A stretch of DNA of 40,584 nt from Bacillota bacterium (lineage in GTDB: Bacteria > Bacillota > Sulfobacillia > JAJYWN01 > JAJZPE01), in contig JAJZPE010000011.1 in the NCBI GenBank assembly GCA_021811325.1, positions 1 to 40,584 of the forward strand, given 5' to 3'. Positions 7,797 through 17,323 of the stretch are shown piece by piece (within the stretch, counting starts at the first letter, position 1; the number at the start of each line of letters is the position of its first letter). Made by a program: the position numbers and the translations under genes. The notes under the pieces are model-generated. The model did not search any database, had not been told where the DNA came from, and saw nothing but the letters and a program-made list of their open reading frames with translations.

Positions 7797-8948
7797 ATGA
7801 AAAGGGTCCTGGCCGCAGCAATCCTTCTCAGCATCGTCGTCGCCGGGTGCGCGGCCCACAACGCCGGCGGCTTCACAGTCTCGTGGCCCTGGCATCGCCA
7901 CCCCGGGCAAGTGGCCGTCACGCCTCCGCCGTCGCCTCCGCCTCCGCCTCCGCCGTCGCCTCCGCCGTCGCCGAAGACCCCCGTTCACGTGCGTGGCCTG
8001 TACCTCACCGGATACACCGCCGGGTCCAGGGAGCGCATCGACGACCTGTTGGGTTTCGTCAAGAAGGCAGGGCTCAACGCGATGGTCATCGACGCCAAGG
8101 ATGACGACGGTCGCGTCTCCTTCCGGACCGACATCCCTCTGGCCGCCGAGATCGGGGCCAACTCGGAGAAGATCAAGGACCCGGTCGCGCTGATGCAAGA
8201 GCTGTCCGACAACGGCATCTACACCATCGCCCGCATCGTCGTCTTCTGCGACCCGCTCTTGGCCAAGAAGCGGCCGGACCTTGCCATCCTCAACGGCAAA
8301 TGGCACGACCCGCGCGGCCTCGGCTGGAGCGACCCGCTCAAGGAAGAAGTCTGGAAGTACAACGTGGACATCGCCAAGGCCGCGGCCAAAGCCGGGTTCA
8401 AGGAGATCCAGTTCGACTACGTCCGCTTTCCCGAACGCAAGCTGGCCGCGACCACCCTCGGGTTGTCACGAGAGAAGCGGGTCGAGGCCATCACCGGCTT
8501 CTTGGACTACGCGGTCAAGGAACTCCGACCGTACAACGTCTTCGTCTCCGCCGACGTCTTCGGCCTGACCACGACGGTTGAGGACGACATGATGATCGGC
8601 CAGGATTACGCGGAGATCGCCAGGTCCGTCGACTACATCTCGCCGATGGTCTACCCGTCGCACTACTCCCCCGGGAACTACGGGCTCGCGAACCCCGATG
8701 CCGCTCCGTATGAAACGGTATTGGCCTCCATCGAGAAGGGCAAGGCCAAGACCCCCGACCTGTCCGCCGACCACGTCCGCCCGTGGATCCAGGACTTCAC
8801 CCTCCGCCACCACTACGGCAAGACCGAGGTCGAGGCTCAGTTGAAGGCCCTGGCCAAGGTGGGCGTCCATCAGTTCATCCTCTGGGACCCGAAGAACCGC
8901 TACACGCGCGACGTCGACTTCAGCGTCCTCGAGGCCGAGGCCAAGTAA
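7797..8948 (+). CDS. Lipoprotein with DUF4015 glycoside hydrolase-like domain
   Basis: A 383-residue predicted lipoprotein. The signal peptide ends in the lipobox VAGC with Cys18 as attachment site. A Pro/Ser-rich linker at about 43-61 spaces the domain from the membrane. Residues about 65-380 match the DUF4015 family of TIM-barrel glycosidase-like proteins: VRGLYLTGYTAG at the start, then NAMVIDAKDDDG, FKEIQFDYVRFP, FVSADVFGLTT, YISPMVYPSHY and a final FILWDPKNRYT. The acidic residues in FDYVRFPE and SADVFG are the likely active-site region by analogy with related barrels. No substrate is known. The ATG at 7797 has only GAGGG nine bases upstream. A short frame (7697-7795) ends one base before the ATG and could couple translation, but nothing else supports it. 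Strong terminators flank the gene, so it is probably transcribed alone. Confidence 0.88.
   Translation: MKRVLAAAILLSIVVAGCAAHNAGGFTVSWPWHRHPGQVAVTPPPSPPPPPPPSPPPSPKTPVHVRGLYLTGYTAGSRERIDDLLGFVKKAGLNAMVIDAKDDDGRVSFRTDIPLAAEIGANSEKIKDPVALMQELSDNGIYTIARIVVFCDPLLAKKRPDLAILNGKWHDPRGLGWSDPLKEEVWKYNVDIAKAAAKAGFKEIQFDYVRFPERKLAATTLGLSREKRVEAITGFLDYAVKELRPYNVFVSADVFGLTTTVEDDMMIGQDYAEIARSVDYISPMVYPSHYSPGNYGLANPDAAPYETVLASIEKGKAKTPDLSADHVRPWIQDFTLRHHYGKTEVEAQLKALAKVGVHQFILWDPKNRYTRDVDFSVLEAEAK
7922..7976 (+). repeat. CCTCCG/CCGTCG triplet-phase low-complexity repeat
   Basis: Short imperfect GC-rich units repeat in phase with the reading frame and encode the Pro/Ser linker of the lipoprotein. Such tracts can change length by slippage without breaking the frame. 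Confidence 0.75.
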
Positions 8949-8960
8949 AGGCCAATAGAG

Positions 8961-8999
8961 ACGGCCGCCCGGTCAATCCGGGCGGCCGTTTGGGTTCTC
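8961..8999 (+). terminator. Strong terminator after DUF4015 gene
   Basis: A 12-bp perfect stem (8961-8972 with 8978-8989) and a 5-base loop are followed by TTGGGTTCT. Confidence 0.85.
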
Positions 9000-9062
9000 T
9001 GTACGGCGTCAAAGCCGCAGCTAAAGCAGGAATTACCACTTTTTCACCGCGGTTCAATCAGC

Positions 9063-9068
9063 TATAAT
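9063..9068 (+). promoter_or_regulatory. -10 box of the HExxH peptidase gene
   Basis: A perfect TATAAT lies 64 bases before the chosen TTG start at 9132. The sequence at -35 spacing (TTTTTC, 9040-9045) is a poor match, so an activator may be needed or the site may be weak. A start of transcription near 9075 would leave too short a leader for the upstream ATG at 9087, which supports the TTG start. Confidence 0.5.
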
Positions 9069-9131
9069 TGAAGCCGCAGTCGCGTTATGTCGCTTGTCGT
9101 CGCCCGCTCCGCTCAAAGGAGGTGGGCCAAT

Positions 9132-10031
9132 TTGATCAGTAAGAGCATTTTTTCAATCCATCTGCGGCAGGTGGCCTGGGCCCTCCTGGTCATCTTGCCG
9201 TTGACCGCGGCGGTCTACACCATCGCGACGCACCTCGAAGCCGCCAGGGCCTTCGCCTACGACCAGCTCCGCGAGCGGGGCAAGGCTGTGGCCCTATCGC
9301 GCGCACGGGGCTTCATGAAGCTCGAGAGCCAACACTTCACCCTAGAGTACGAGGCCCCCGATAGCGACGTGGCCCCGATGGTGCTTCGGGCGGCCGAGTC
9401 CTTCTATGGACCGGTCACCGGCGACCTTGGTTACACCCCGCCCGGGAAGGTCACGCTCATCCTCTACCCCGACCGGGAGGAGCTTCGCAACAGCTTCGGC
9501 TGGCCTTCGAACAATGACGCCATGGGCGTTTACTGGACCGGAGTCATCCGCGTCCTGTCGCCGAAGGCCTGGACGGGCACTGACGACCCGGTCAAGATGG
9601 AGAAGCTCTTCCGGAAGAACGGGCCGGTCGCCCACGAACTCACCCACTACGTCCTCGACTACAAGACCAGCGGCAACTATCCGCGTTGGTTCACCGAGGG
9701 CCTCGCCCAGTACGAGGAGCACCGTCTGACAGGCTTCCTGTGGATCGAACCCGAGTCGTCCTTCGACCAGAGCTTGTACACCCTGACTGATCTGGACACC
9801 CGCTTCGACAGCCTGGACAATCAGGCCCTGGCCTACCGGGAGGCCTTCACTCTTGTCAGCTTCATCTCCGAGCGCTTCGGGCCGGACCAGCTGAGCGCCA
9901 TCCTCGGTGACCTGGCTTCCGGGGTCAGCTTCGACCAATCCCTGCAACACCGGATCGGTCTGGCCGGTGACAATCTCCAAAAGGCTTGGCTGACGTGGAT
10001 TTACGACCGCCCAGATAGGTGGAATCAATGA
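9132..10031 (+). CDS. Membrane-anchored HExxH metallopeptidase (peptidase MA-like)
   Basis: A 299-residue gluzincin-like protein. The start is TTG 9132 because a near-perfect AAAGGAGGTG (9115-9124) lies seven bases upstream; an ATG at 9087 in the same frame has no such site. Residues about 12-33 form one membrane helix or signal anchor. Residues 65-295 match the peptidase MA-like family: FTLEYEAPDSDV, then H168-E-L-T-H172 (zinc and catalytic residues) and WFTEGLAQYEE with Glu189 as the probable third zinc ligand. The catalytic part would face the outside. Substrate is unknown. The gene ends about 130 bases before murA. Confidence 0.85.
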   Translation: MISKSIFSIHLRQVAWALLVILPLTAAVYTIATHLEAARAFAYDQLRERGKAVALSRARGFMKLESQHFTLEYEAPDSDVAPMVLRAAESFYGPVTGDLGYTPPGKVTLILYPDREELRNSFGWPSNNDAMGVYWTGVIRVLSPKAWTGTDDPVKMEKLFRKNGPVAHELTHYVLDYKTSGNYPRWFTEGLAQYEEHRLTGFLWIEPESSFDQSLYTLTDLDTRFDSLDNQALAYREAFTLVSFISERFGPDQLSAILGDLASGVSFDQSLQHRIGLAGDNLQKAWLTWIYDRPDRWNQ

Positions 10032-10090
10032 CTGGCGCTGAAGGAAAAGCTAACCGGGCGACGAATAAGACCGCAGCAGCCGCTTCGTGG

Positions 10091-10117
10091 ACGGCTCCAG
10101 AACGAATGGAGCCGTTT
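10091..10117 (+). terminator. Possible weak terminator before murA
   Basis: An 8-bp stem ACGGCTCC/GGAGCCGT (10091-10098, 10108-10115) with a 9-base loop is followed by only two further T residues. It may act as a weak terminator or mRNA-stabilising hairpin between the peptidase gene and murA. Confidence 0.4.
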
Positions 10118-10162
10118 CGGTGTGAACCGACAGTGAGCGGCGAGCAGGCGGGAGGACAAGAC

Positions 10163-11425
10163 TTGGCCAAAGTCATCATCACCGGCGGCCGGCGGCTGCG
10201 CGGCCAGGTGCGCGTCGCGGGCCGGAAGAACTCGGTGGTGGCCCTCATTCCGGCGACCTTGCTGGCCGAAGGCCCGAGCCACATCGAGAACCTTCCGGCC
10301 ATCGCCGACGTCGCGGTCTACGCCGACATCCTACGCCACATGGGCATAGCGGTCCGGCAGGACAGGGAGTCGATGAGCATCGACCCCTCGGGGCTCGGCC
10401 CCGGGGTCGTCCCACCCCAGGACCTCGTCCAGCGCCTCAGGGCCTCCTACTACCTTCTCGGCGTGCTGCTGGCCAAGTACGGGCGGGCCGAGGTGGCCCT
10501 GCCCGGGGGGTGCGATATCGGGCTACGCCCCATCGACCAGCACTTGAAAGGCTTCCGCGCCCTCGGGGCCGAGACGTCCATCGAGCACGGCATGGTCAAG
10601 GTGTGGGCGCCCCACGGCCTTACCGGTGCACAGGTCTACCTCGACGTCGTCAGTGTCGGAGCGACCATCAACATCATGCTCGCGGCGACCCTGGCCGAGG
10701 GCACGACAAATATCGAGAACGCAGCCAAGGAGCCGCACATCGTCGACCTCGCCGACTACCTGAACTCGTGCGGGGCCAAAATCCAGGGCGCCGGCACGGA
10801 CGTCATCCGTGTCCGCGGGATCAAGACCCTCACCGGATGCGTTCACGCGGTCATTCCCGACGAGATCGAGGCGGCCACGTTCATGATCGCCGCCGCCGCC
10901 ACCGGCGGGGACATCCTGGTCGACAACGTCATCCCCAAGCACCTCGATCCAATCACGGCCAAGCTCGTCGAGGCCGGGGCCGAGGTCACCAAGAACGGCG
11001 ATTCCCTCCGGGTCACCATGGCTCGCCCGCGGCCGAGGGCGGTCAACGTCAAGACCCTACCGTACCCCGGTTTTCCGACCGACGCCCAGCAACCGATGAC
11101 CGTCCTCCTGTCGGTCGGCGAAGGCACGAGCTACGTCACGGAGAGCATCTGGGAGGGCCGTTTCAAGCACGTCGACGAGTTGAAGAGGATGGGCACGAGC
11201 ATCCGGGTCGAGGGACGCACGGCGATCATCGAAGGGGTCCCCCACCTGACCGGGGCCCCCGTAAGGGCGACCGACCTGCGGGCCGGCGCCGCTCTGGTCA
11301 TCGCCGGCCTGATGGCCGAAGGACAGACCGAAATCAGCGGGGTCGAGCACGTCGACCGAGGCTACGAGCGGTTGGCGGACAAGCTCCGCGCCCTCGGCGC
11401 GAAGATCGTCAGGGTCAAAGAGTAG
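10163..11425 (+). CDS. murA: UDP-N-acetylglucosamine 1-carboxyvinyltransferase (MurA family)
   Basis: MurA transfers enolpyruvate from PEP to UDP-GlcNAc, the first committed step of peptidoglycan synthesis in the cytoplasm. The 420-residue length is typical. The start is TTG 10163 with GGGAGG seven bases upstream; it gives the usual MurA beginning (MAKVIITGGRRLRG). The K22-N23 pair of the active site is present. The PEP-reactive cysteine is C117 in GGCDIGLRPIDQH, so the enzyme should be sensitive to fosfomycin. FPTDAQQP carries the conserved catalytic Asp. In many Bacillota a murA gene lies beside the ATP synthase operon, and that arrangement is kept here with an MFS gene between. An MFS gene starts four bases after the stop. 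Whether this is MurAA or MurAB cannot be decided here. Confidence 0.94.
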   Translation: MAKVIITGGRRLRGQVRVAGRKNSVVALIPATLLAEGPSHIENLPAIADVAVYADILRHMGIAVRQDRESMSIDPSGLGPGVVPPQDLVQRLRASYYLLGVLLAKYGRAEVALPGGCDIGLRPIDQHLKGFRALGAETSIEHGMVKVWAPHGLTGAQVYLDVVSVGATINIMLAATLAEGTTNIENAAKEPHIVDLADYLNSCGAKIQGAGTDVIRVRGIKTLTGCVHAVIPDEIEAATFMIAAAATGGDILVDNVIPKHLDPITAKLVEAGAEVTKNGDSLRVTMARPRPRAVNVKTLPYPGFPTDAQQPMTVLLSVGEGTSYVTESIWEGRFKHVDELKRMGTSIRVEGRTAIIEGVPHLTGAPVRATDLRAGAALVIAGLMAEGQTEISGVEHVDRGYERLADKLRALGAKIVRVKE

Positions 11426-11429
11426 GCCT

Positions 11430-12689
11430 GTGGACCGCCTGCTCGGGTTCTCCCCGGCCCTCCTTGACCAGCGCACGAAGCGCAACTTCACCCTCGACGC
11501 CTTATCGGCCCTGCTCATCGGGGTCTTTGCGGCTATCATCAACCCGTTCGTCCAGGTGGTCGCGATTCGCCTGGGCGCGTCCAACACGGCCATCGGAGTC
11601 ATCGCCGCGGCCCCGTTTCTCGGGGCCCTCGCCTCCTTTTTCTGGGGACGGGTCAGTCACGACCGCCGGAAGCTGCCCTTCGTCTTCTGGCCGAACCTGC
11701 TTGGTCGCCTCTCCCTCATTATGGTGGCATTTACCCGCGCCCCTTGGGTTTACGCAATCATCATCTTGCTTTATAATCTCATTGTCGCCGTGCCCGGCCC
11801 GGCCTACAGCGGCCTGATGCAGAAGGTCTACCCGGCCGCGTACAGAGGCCGGCTGCTGGCGGCCATCCGGGTCCTCATGGGCATCAGTTTCGCCGCCGTC
11901 AGCTACTTCGCCGGGCGGGCCCTCGACCATTACGGCCACAGCGTCCTCTTTCCCATCGGCGTGCTTTTCGGCGTCGCCTCGATCCTCATCTTCGGGCGGG
12001 TCGACGAGCCGGCTGCGCCGCTCGAGGAGGCGGCCGAACGCACTGGCCAGGCCCCGCGCGGGTTCCTGGCCGTCGTCAAGACAGACCGTCTCTTCCTGAC
12101 CTACCTTATCGGCATGATGATCTTCGGCTCGGCCAACCTCTTCGTCTTCCCGCTCTACCCGGTCTTTCAGGTCCGCGTGCTGTACCTGAGCTACAGCCAA
12201 GTGGCTCTGGTCTCGGTGGCCTGGGCGCTCGCCTGGCTGACCGGATACCGCGTCTGGGGCTGGGTCGCCGACCGCGTTCGGCCGTCGGTCGTCCTCATCG
12301 CCACGGTCATCGGGTACGCGCTGGCTGCGCTCATCTACAGCCGGGCGACCTCTATCGCCCCGCTGCTCCTGGCGGCCGTCCTCATCGGCCAGGCCGACGC
12401 TGGGGTCGACGTCGGGTGGCTGGCCGAAGTGATGCGCCTCGCCGGCGACCAGACCTCGACCTACTTCGGCATCCACCTGACCCTGATGGGCCTGCGGGGG
12501 ACGTTGGCGCCCTTCCTCGCGACCTCCCTCTTGGCGGTGGTCCCTATCCGGACCCTGCTGGCCGCGGGCGGCGGGGTGATGTTCCTCGGGCTCATCCCAT
12601 TCATCGTCGCCGACCGGCTATCCACCGCCGCGACGGGGCGAGGGCCAGCATTGAGCGGCCCCGGACGGAAAAATATTGGCCTTGTCTGA
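11430..12689 (+). CDS. MFS transporter
   Basis: A 419-residue polytopic membrane protein with about 12 predicted helices and a central cytoplasmic loop near residues 190-215 (charged, EEAAERTGQ). GRVSHDRRKLPF near 75-85 corresponds to the loop 2-3 signature of the major facilitator superfamily. It starts at GTG 11430, four bases after the murA stop, and has no strong ribosome site of its own, so translational coupling to murA is likely. Substrate is unknown; its position suggests, but does not show, an envelope or drug-related role. A promoter for the ATP synthase operon appears to overlap its last codons. Confidence 0.8.
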   Translation: MDRLLGFSPALLDQRTKRNFTLDALSALLIGVFAAIINPFVQVVAIRLGASNTAIGVIAAAPFLGALASFFWGRVSHDRRKLPFVFWPNLLGRLSLIMVAFTRAPWVYAIIILLYNLIVAVPGPAYSGLMQKVYPAAYRGRLLAAIRVLMGISFAAVSYFAGRALDHYGHSVLFPIGVLFGVASILIFGRVDEPAAPLEEAAERTGQAPRGFLAVVKTDRLFLTYLIGMMIFGSANLFVFPLYPVFQVRVLYLSYSQVALVSVAWALAWLTGYRVWGWVADRVRPSVVLIATVIGYALAALIYSRATSIAPLLLAAVLIGQADAGVDVGWLAEVMRLAGDQTSTYFGIHLTLMGLRGTLAPFLATSLLAVVPIRTLLAAGGGVMFLGLIPFIVADRLSTAATGRGPALSGPGRKNIGLV

Positions 12690-12711
12690 GCAGGATTCCA
12701 AACTCTTTAAT
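12682..12711 (+). promoter_or_regulatory. Candidate promoter of the atp operon
   Basis: TTGTCT (12682-12687, four of six) and TTTAAT (12706-12711, five of six) are separated by 18 bases in an AT-rich patch just before the operon. The leader to atpZ would be about 125 bases. Confidence 0.5.
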
Positions 12712-12842
12712 GGAATAATGTTGTCTCGGTTGTGATTGTCTTAACAAGGCCATCCCTTTTCGGTGGCCTGACGAGAACCCGCGCCACGCCTGAATTTCCG
12801 CCGCGACCGGGACAGCCTGGCGGGGTGAAAGGCATCAACAGA

Positions 12843-13103
12843 ATGGATGACGAGCAAGGCCGGCGGAGGCTGACGGTTGGGGAGTACTTCTCGACCGCCT
12901 TCACCGCGGCAGCGACCCTGGCGGTAGCCTTTGCCATCGGCTTTTACGGCGGGCAATGGCTGGACCGGCGCCTGAGTACCTACCCCTGGCTGACCCTCCT
13001 CGGCCTCGGGCTCGGCGTCACCGCCGGGTTCCGCACCGTCCTGCGTGAGTTGGCCCCGGACCTCTTCCGGCGGCGGGACAAGCCCGGCAAGGACAAGCCA
13101 TGA
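12843..13103 (+). CDS. atpZ: AtpZ-type ATP synthase-associated membrane protein
   Basis: An 86-residue protein at the head of the ATP synthase operon, of the ATPase_gene1 family. It has two membrane helices (about 17-38 and 47-66) with the family pattern FYGGQWLDRRL then WLTLLGLGLGVTAGFRTV, and a basic tail. The family is linked to Mg2+ handling and to assembly of the Fo sector together with AtpI. ATG 12843 is preceded by AAAGG about ten bases upstream; a GTG at 12825 is an alternative. Its stop overlaps the atpI start by four bases (ATGA). Confidence 0.85.
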   Translation: MDDEQGRRRLTVGEYFSTAFTAAATLAVAFAIGFYGGQWLDRRLSTYPWLTLLGLGLGVTAGFRTVLRELAPDLFRRRDKPGKDKP

Positions 13104-13411
13104 CCGGAGTCATCATCGGGGCCGTCCTCGGCCTGGCCGTGGGGGCCCTGAACTACTGGCTGCTCCGTGTGGACATGACCGGCGGTCCGGTCACCGGCTC
13201 GGGTCCGGTCACCGGCTCCCGCCCGCCCAGCGCCCGGGGCCTGGTCCGGCGGATGCTCATCCGGACGCTGACCAACCTGGGCGCCCTGTTCGCGGCCTTC
13301 GTTCTCTTCCGCGACCAGTGGGTCATCCTTGGTACCCTTTTCGGCCTCTTGGTCTTTCCCACCGTTACCGTCCTGCAGCTCTACTACGAAGGGAGGGCTC
13401 GGCGAAAATGA
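13100..13411 (+). CDS. atpI: ATP synthase subunit I (AtpI)
   Basis: A 103-residue membrane protein. In related bacteria AtpI helps assemble the c-ring. About four hydrophobic segments are visible, the first from residue 3 (VIIGAVLGLAVGALNYWLL) and the last two near 60-95. An unusual insertion at residues 28-40 repeats GPVTGS twice in the loop after the first helix. Overlapping ATGA junctions with atpZ upstream and atpB downstream indicate tight translational coupling. Confidence 0.85.
   Translation: MTGVIIGAVLGLAVGALNYWLLRVDMTGGPVTGSGPVTGSRPPSARGLVRRMLIRTLTNLGALFAAFVLFRDQWVILGTLFGLLVFPTVTVLQLYYEGRARRK
13184..13218 (+). repeat. In-frame 18-bp tandem repeat in atpI
   Basis: The 17-base unit GGTCCGGTCACCGGCTC occurs at 13184-13200 and 13202-13218. 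The period of 18 keeps the reading frame and encodes GPVTGS twice. It looks like a recent in-frame duplication. Confidence 0.85.
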
Positions 13412-14133
13412 ATCCGCTCTTCCTGGCCGCTGAAGGCGCGGCTGAGCACTCCGACATCATCTTTGTCATCCCCGGCATCAACCTCCCGGTGACCAGCGCG
13501 GTCACCACCATGTGGGGGGTCATGCTGCTTCTCTTTGCCATCGCCTTCATCGGGACCCGACACCTCCAGATTGTCCCCCGGCGCCGCTCGCAGGCCCTGG
13601 TCGAGTTCATCGTCGACGGCCTGATGTCGTTTCTGGGGACGGTCATCGGGAAGAAGCGCGCCCGCCAGTTCCTGCCCATCCTGGCCAGCTTCTTCTTGTT
13701 CATCCTCTTCAGCAATTATAGCGGTCTCCTGCCCGGCGCGGGCCACGTCCGGGGACTGCGCCAGCCGACCAGCAACTGGGGCGTGACCGCCGGTCTCGCC
13801 GGCATCGTCTTCACCCTCGTCCTTTTTTACGGGATCAAGGAGCGCGGCTTCAGTTACTTCGCCCACATGTTCCAGCCCATTTACCTGGCCCCGCTCCTGG
13901 TGCCACTGGGGCTCATCGAAGAGCTCGTCCGGCCCTTCGCCCTCTCCCTCCGTCTCGTGGCCAACATGTTCGGCGGCGAGACCGTCGTCCTGGCCCTTTT
14001 GATGGCCGTACCGTACTTCCTACCCATCATCCCCATGGCTCTCGAGATCATCTTCGGGGCCATTCAGGCTTTCATCTTCACCTTCCTCACCGCCATCTAT
14101 CTCAGCACGGCGGTGGAGGAGGCGCACCACTGA
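13408..14133 (+). CDS. atpB: ATP synthase Fo subunit a
   Basis: This 241-residue membrane subunit forms the two proton half-channels beside the c-ring. The essential arginine is R182 in LRLVANMFGGE (equivalent to E. coli aR210). Further helices hold PLGLIEELVRPFALS and a C-terminal amphipathic helix ending FLTAIYLSTAVEEAHH. ATG 13408 overlaps the atpI stop (ATGA) and has GGGAGGG about ten bases upstream. A longer frame upstream is an out-of-family extension and was not used. Confidence 0.96.
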   Translation: MNPLFLAAEGAAEHSDIIFVIPGINLPVTSAVTTMWGVMLLLFAIAFIGTRHLQIVPRRRSQALVEFIVDGLMSFLGTVIGKKRARQFLPILASFFLFILFSNYSGLLPGAGHVRGLRQPTSNWGVTAGLAGIVFTLVLFYGIKERGFSYFAHMFQPIYLAPLLVPLGLIEELVRPFALSLRLVANMFGGETVVLALLMAVPYFLPIIPMALEIIFGAIQAFIFTFLTAIYLSTAVEEAHH

Positions 14134-14268
14134 GCTCCGCTTCAAGCCAGCCTTTCCTCCCCGGCTCGGGCCGGGCGGTCAGGGGAAAGCGGTCGTTTCG
14201 GAAGGGTCTTGGGGGTTTCAAGCCACATTGAGTCCGCACTTCGATTGACGGAAAGGGGGTTGAGTAGC

Positions 14269-14523
14269 TTGACTGCCGCTGTTGCTGTCGCGATCTTCGG
14301 TGCCGCTGCTTCTATCGCTATCGCCGCCGCCGCCATCGGCTCGGCCAGCGCTCAGGGCAAGGCTGCCGCTGCGGCCATGGACGCCACCTGGCGTCAGCCG
14401 GAGGCCGCCAACGACGTTCGTACGTCGATGATGCTGGCCCTCGTCTTTATGGAAGCGTTGACCCTGTTCGTGTTCGCTCTGATCTTCGTCCTCAACGGTA
14501 CCGTCGCTGGGGCCGCCCGCTAA
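14269..14523 (+). CDS. atpE: ATP synthase Fo subunit c
   Basis: The 84-residue c subunit builds the ion-driven rotor ring. TTG 14269 is chosen because AAAGGGGGT lies eight bases upstream and because the resulting length fits the family. Two helices (about 5-38 and 52-79) flank the conserved loop R42-Q43-P44-E45. The ion-binding carboxylate is E62 in FMEALT. TM1 carries Q29, but the second-helix Ser and Tyr typical of Na+ rings are absent, so H+ coupling is inferred, as in cyanobacterial rings with the same Q plus FMEALT pattern. Oddly, the GxGxGxG helix-packing motif reads GSASAQG (24-30), with two glycines replaced by alanine, and TM1 is very alanine-rich. This may alter ring size. It is separated from atpB by 135 bases and from atpF by a strong hairpin. 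Confidence 0.95.
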   Translation: MTAAVAVAIFGAAASIAIAAAAIGSASAQGKAAAAAMDATWRQPEAANDVRTSMMLALVFMEALTLFVFALIFVLNGTVAGAAR

Positions 14524-14573
14524 GGCGCGTCCTCACCGACCGACCGTCGGGCTCCGTTTCGTGGAGACATAAG

Positions 14574-14604
14574 GGGGCGGCCGGGCAACCCCTCCGGCCG
14601 CCCC
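14574..14604 (+). promoter_or_regulatory. Intercistronic hairpin between atpE and atpF
   Basis: An 11-bp perfect GC-rich stem (14574-14584 with 14594-14604) has no T-tract after it, so it is unlikely to be a full terminator. It probably stabilises the upstream mRNA end or marks a processing site. That would let the c subunit, needed in about ten or more copies, be made in excess. Confidence 0.6.
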
Positions 14605-14682
14605 TGCAAGGAAGACCCTTCGACCACCGATCGCAGCCCGCTGTGGGAGGCAATTTTCTTCCCGACAAAGGGGGGAGACCCT

Positions 14683-15171
14683 TTGGAATTCGGCAGAAAT
14701 GAACTCATCTGGGCGATCATCAACTTCATCATCTTCGCCACGCTCATGACCTGGCTGCTCTACAAGCCCGTCCTGAAGCTGCTCGACAGCCGGGCCGACG
14801 AGGTCGAAGGCCGCCTTTCCAGGGCCGAGAAGGCTCAGGCCGAGGCTGAGACCAACCGCCAGAAGCTCGAGGCCCAGTTGGCCCAGGCCGAAGCGCAGGC
14901 CCGCGACATCCTGGCCAAGGCCGCCCAGCAGGCCGACGCCAGCCGCGAGCAAGCCGTGGGCCAGGCCCGCCAAGAGGCCGAACGCCTCATCCAGAAAGCC
15001 CAGGAGACCATCACCCGCGAGAAGGACCGGGCAGTCGCCGAGCTGCGCGAGGAGATTGCCGGGCTGGCCACCATGGCCGCCGGCAAGATCATCGGCAAGA
15101 CCCTCTCGGCCGACGACCACAGGCACCTCGTGGACCAGGTGGTCGCGGAGATAGGGGAGCACAAGTCATGA
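14683..15171 (+). CDS. atpF: ATP synthase Fo subunit b
   Basis: A 162-residue stator subunit. One N-terminal membrane helix (about 7-27, IWAIINFIIFATLMTWLLY) is followed by a long charged, Ala/Gln/Glu-rich coiled coil (about 35-140) that links Fo to delta and F1. TTG 14683 has AAAGGGGGGAG (14668-14678) immediately upstream. It overlaps atpH by four bases. Confidence 0.94.
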   Translation: MEFGRNELIWAIINFIIFATLMTWLLYKPVLKLLDSRADEVEGRLSRAEKAQAEAETNRQKLEAQLAQAEAQARDILAKAAQQADASREQAVGQARQEAERLIQKAQETITREKDRAVAELREEIAGLATMAAGKIIGKTLSADDHRHLVDQVVAEIGEHKS

Positions 15172-15704
15172 CCGGCTCGGTGGCCAGGCGCTGGGCCGAG
15201 GCTCTCTTCGACCTTGCCCGCGAGAAGGGCCTCATCGAGCAGTTCCAGCGCCAGCTGATGCAAGTCGGCGCGCTCCTCGAGGGGCATCCGGAAGTCGTGG
15301 CGGTCCTCAATGACCGCCTGGTCTCCTCCCGCGACAAGAAGGACCTCGTTGACCGGGGCTTCCCGAAGCCCTTGCATGAGCTGGTCGACAACCTGCTGCA
15401 TCTCCTGATCGACAAACGCCGCGAGGAATACCTCCCGGAGATAATCGCTTTATTCGGGCGCCTTGTCGACGCCCACAACAACACCATCGAGGTCGAGGTG
15501 ACGTCAGCCGTCGCCCTCGACCAGGGTGAGCAGAACCGCCTCGGGCGGGCCCTCGAACGGGCTACCGGCCGGACGGTCAGGCTTCGGGCCAGCGTGGATA
15601 AGGACATCATCGGCGGGCTCGTGGCCCGGATCGACGACCGGCTCTACGACGGCAGCGTCCGCACCCAGTTGACCCAGTTGCGGCGCGAGATGGCCAGGGG
15701 TTAA
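15168..15704 (+). CDS. atpH: ATP synthase F1 subunit delta
   Basis: A 178-residue stator subunit joining the b dimer to the top of F1. The N-terminal helical domain ([16 protein letters not shown]) and the conserved C-terminal segment [21 protein letters not shown] are both present. The ATGA overlap with atpF indicates coupled translation. atpA starts 20 bases after its stop. Confidence 0.94.
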   Translation: MTGSVARRWAEALFDLAREKGLIEQFQRQLMQVGALLEGHPEVVAVLNDRLVSSRDKKDLVDRGFPKPLHELVDNLLHLLIDKRREEYLPEIIALFGRLVDAHNNTIEVEVTSAVALDQGEQNRLGRALERATGRTVRLRASVDKDIIGGLVARIDDRLYDGSVRTQLTQLRREMARG

Positions 15705-15724
15705 ACCAAGCTAGGGGTGAAGAC

Positions 15725-17293
<1,569 letters not shown>

Positions 17294-17323
17294 GCGAGGC
17301 TGGTCCAAAGGAGGTGAGGGACC

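Noticed and set aside
11749-11777. TTTACG, 17 bases, TATAAT on the plus strand inside the MFS gene
   Set aside because: It is a good promoter match, but it lies mid-gene with no start downstream except the same reading frame, so it is more likely an AT-rich codon run in membrane helices.
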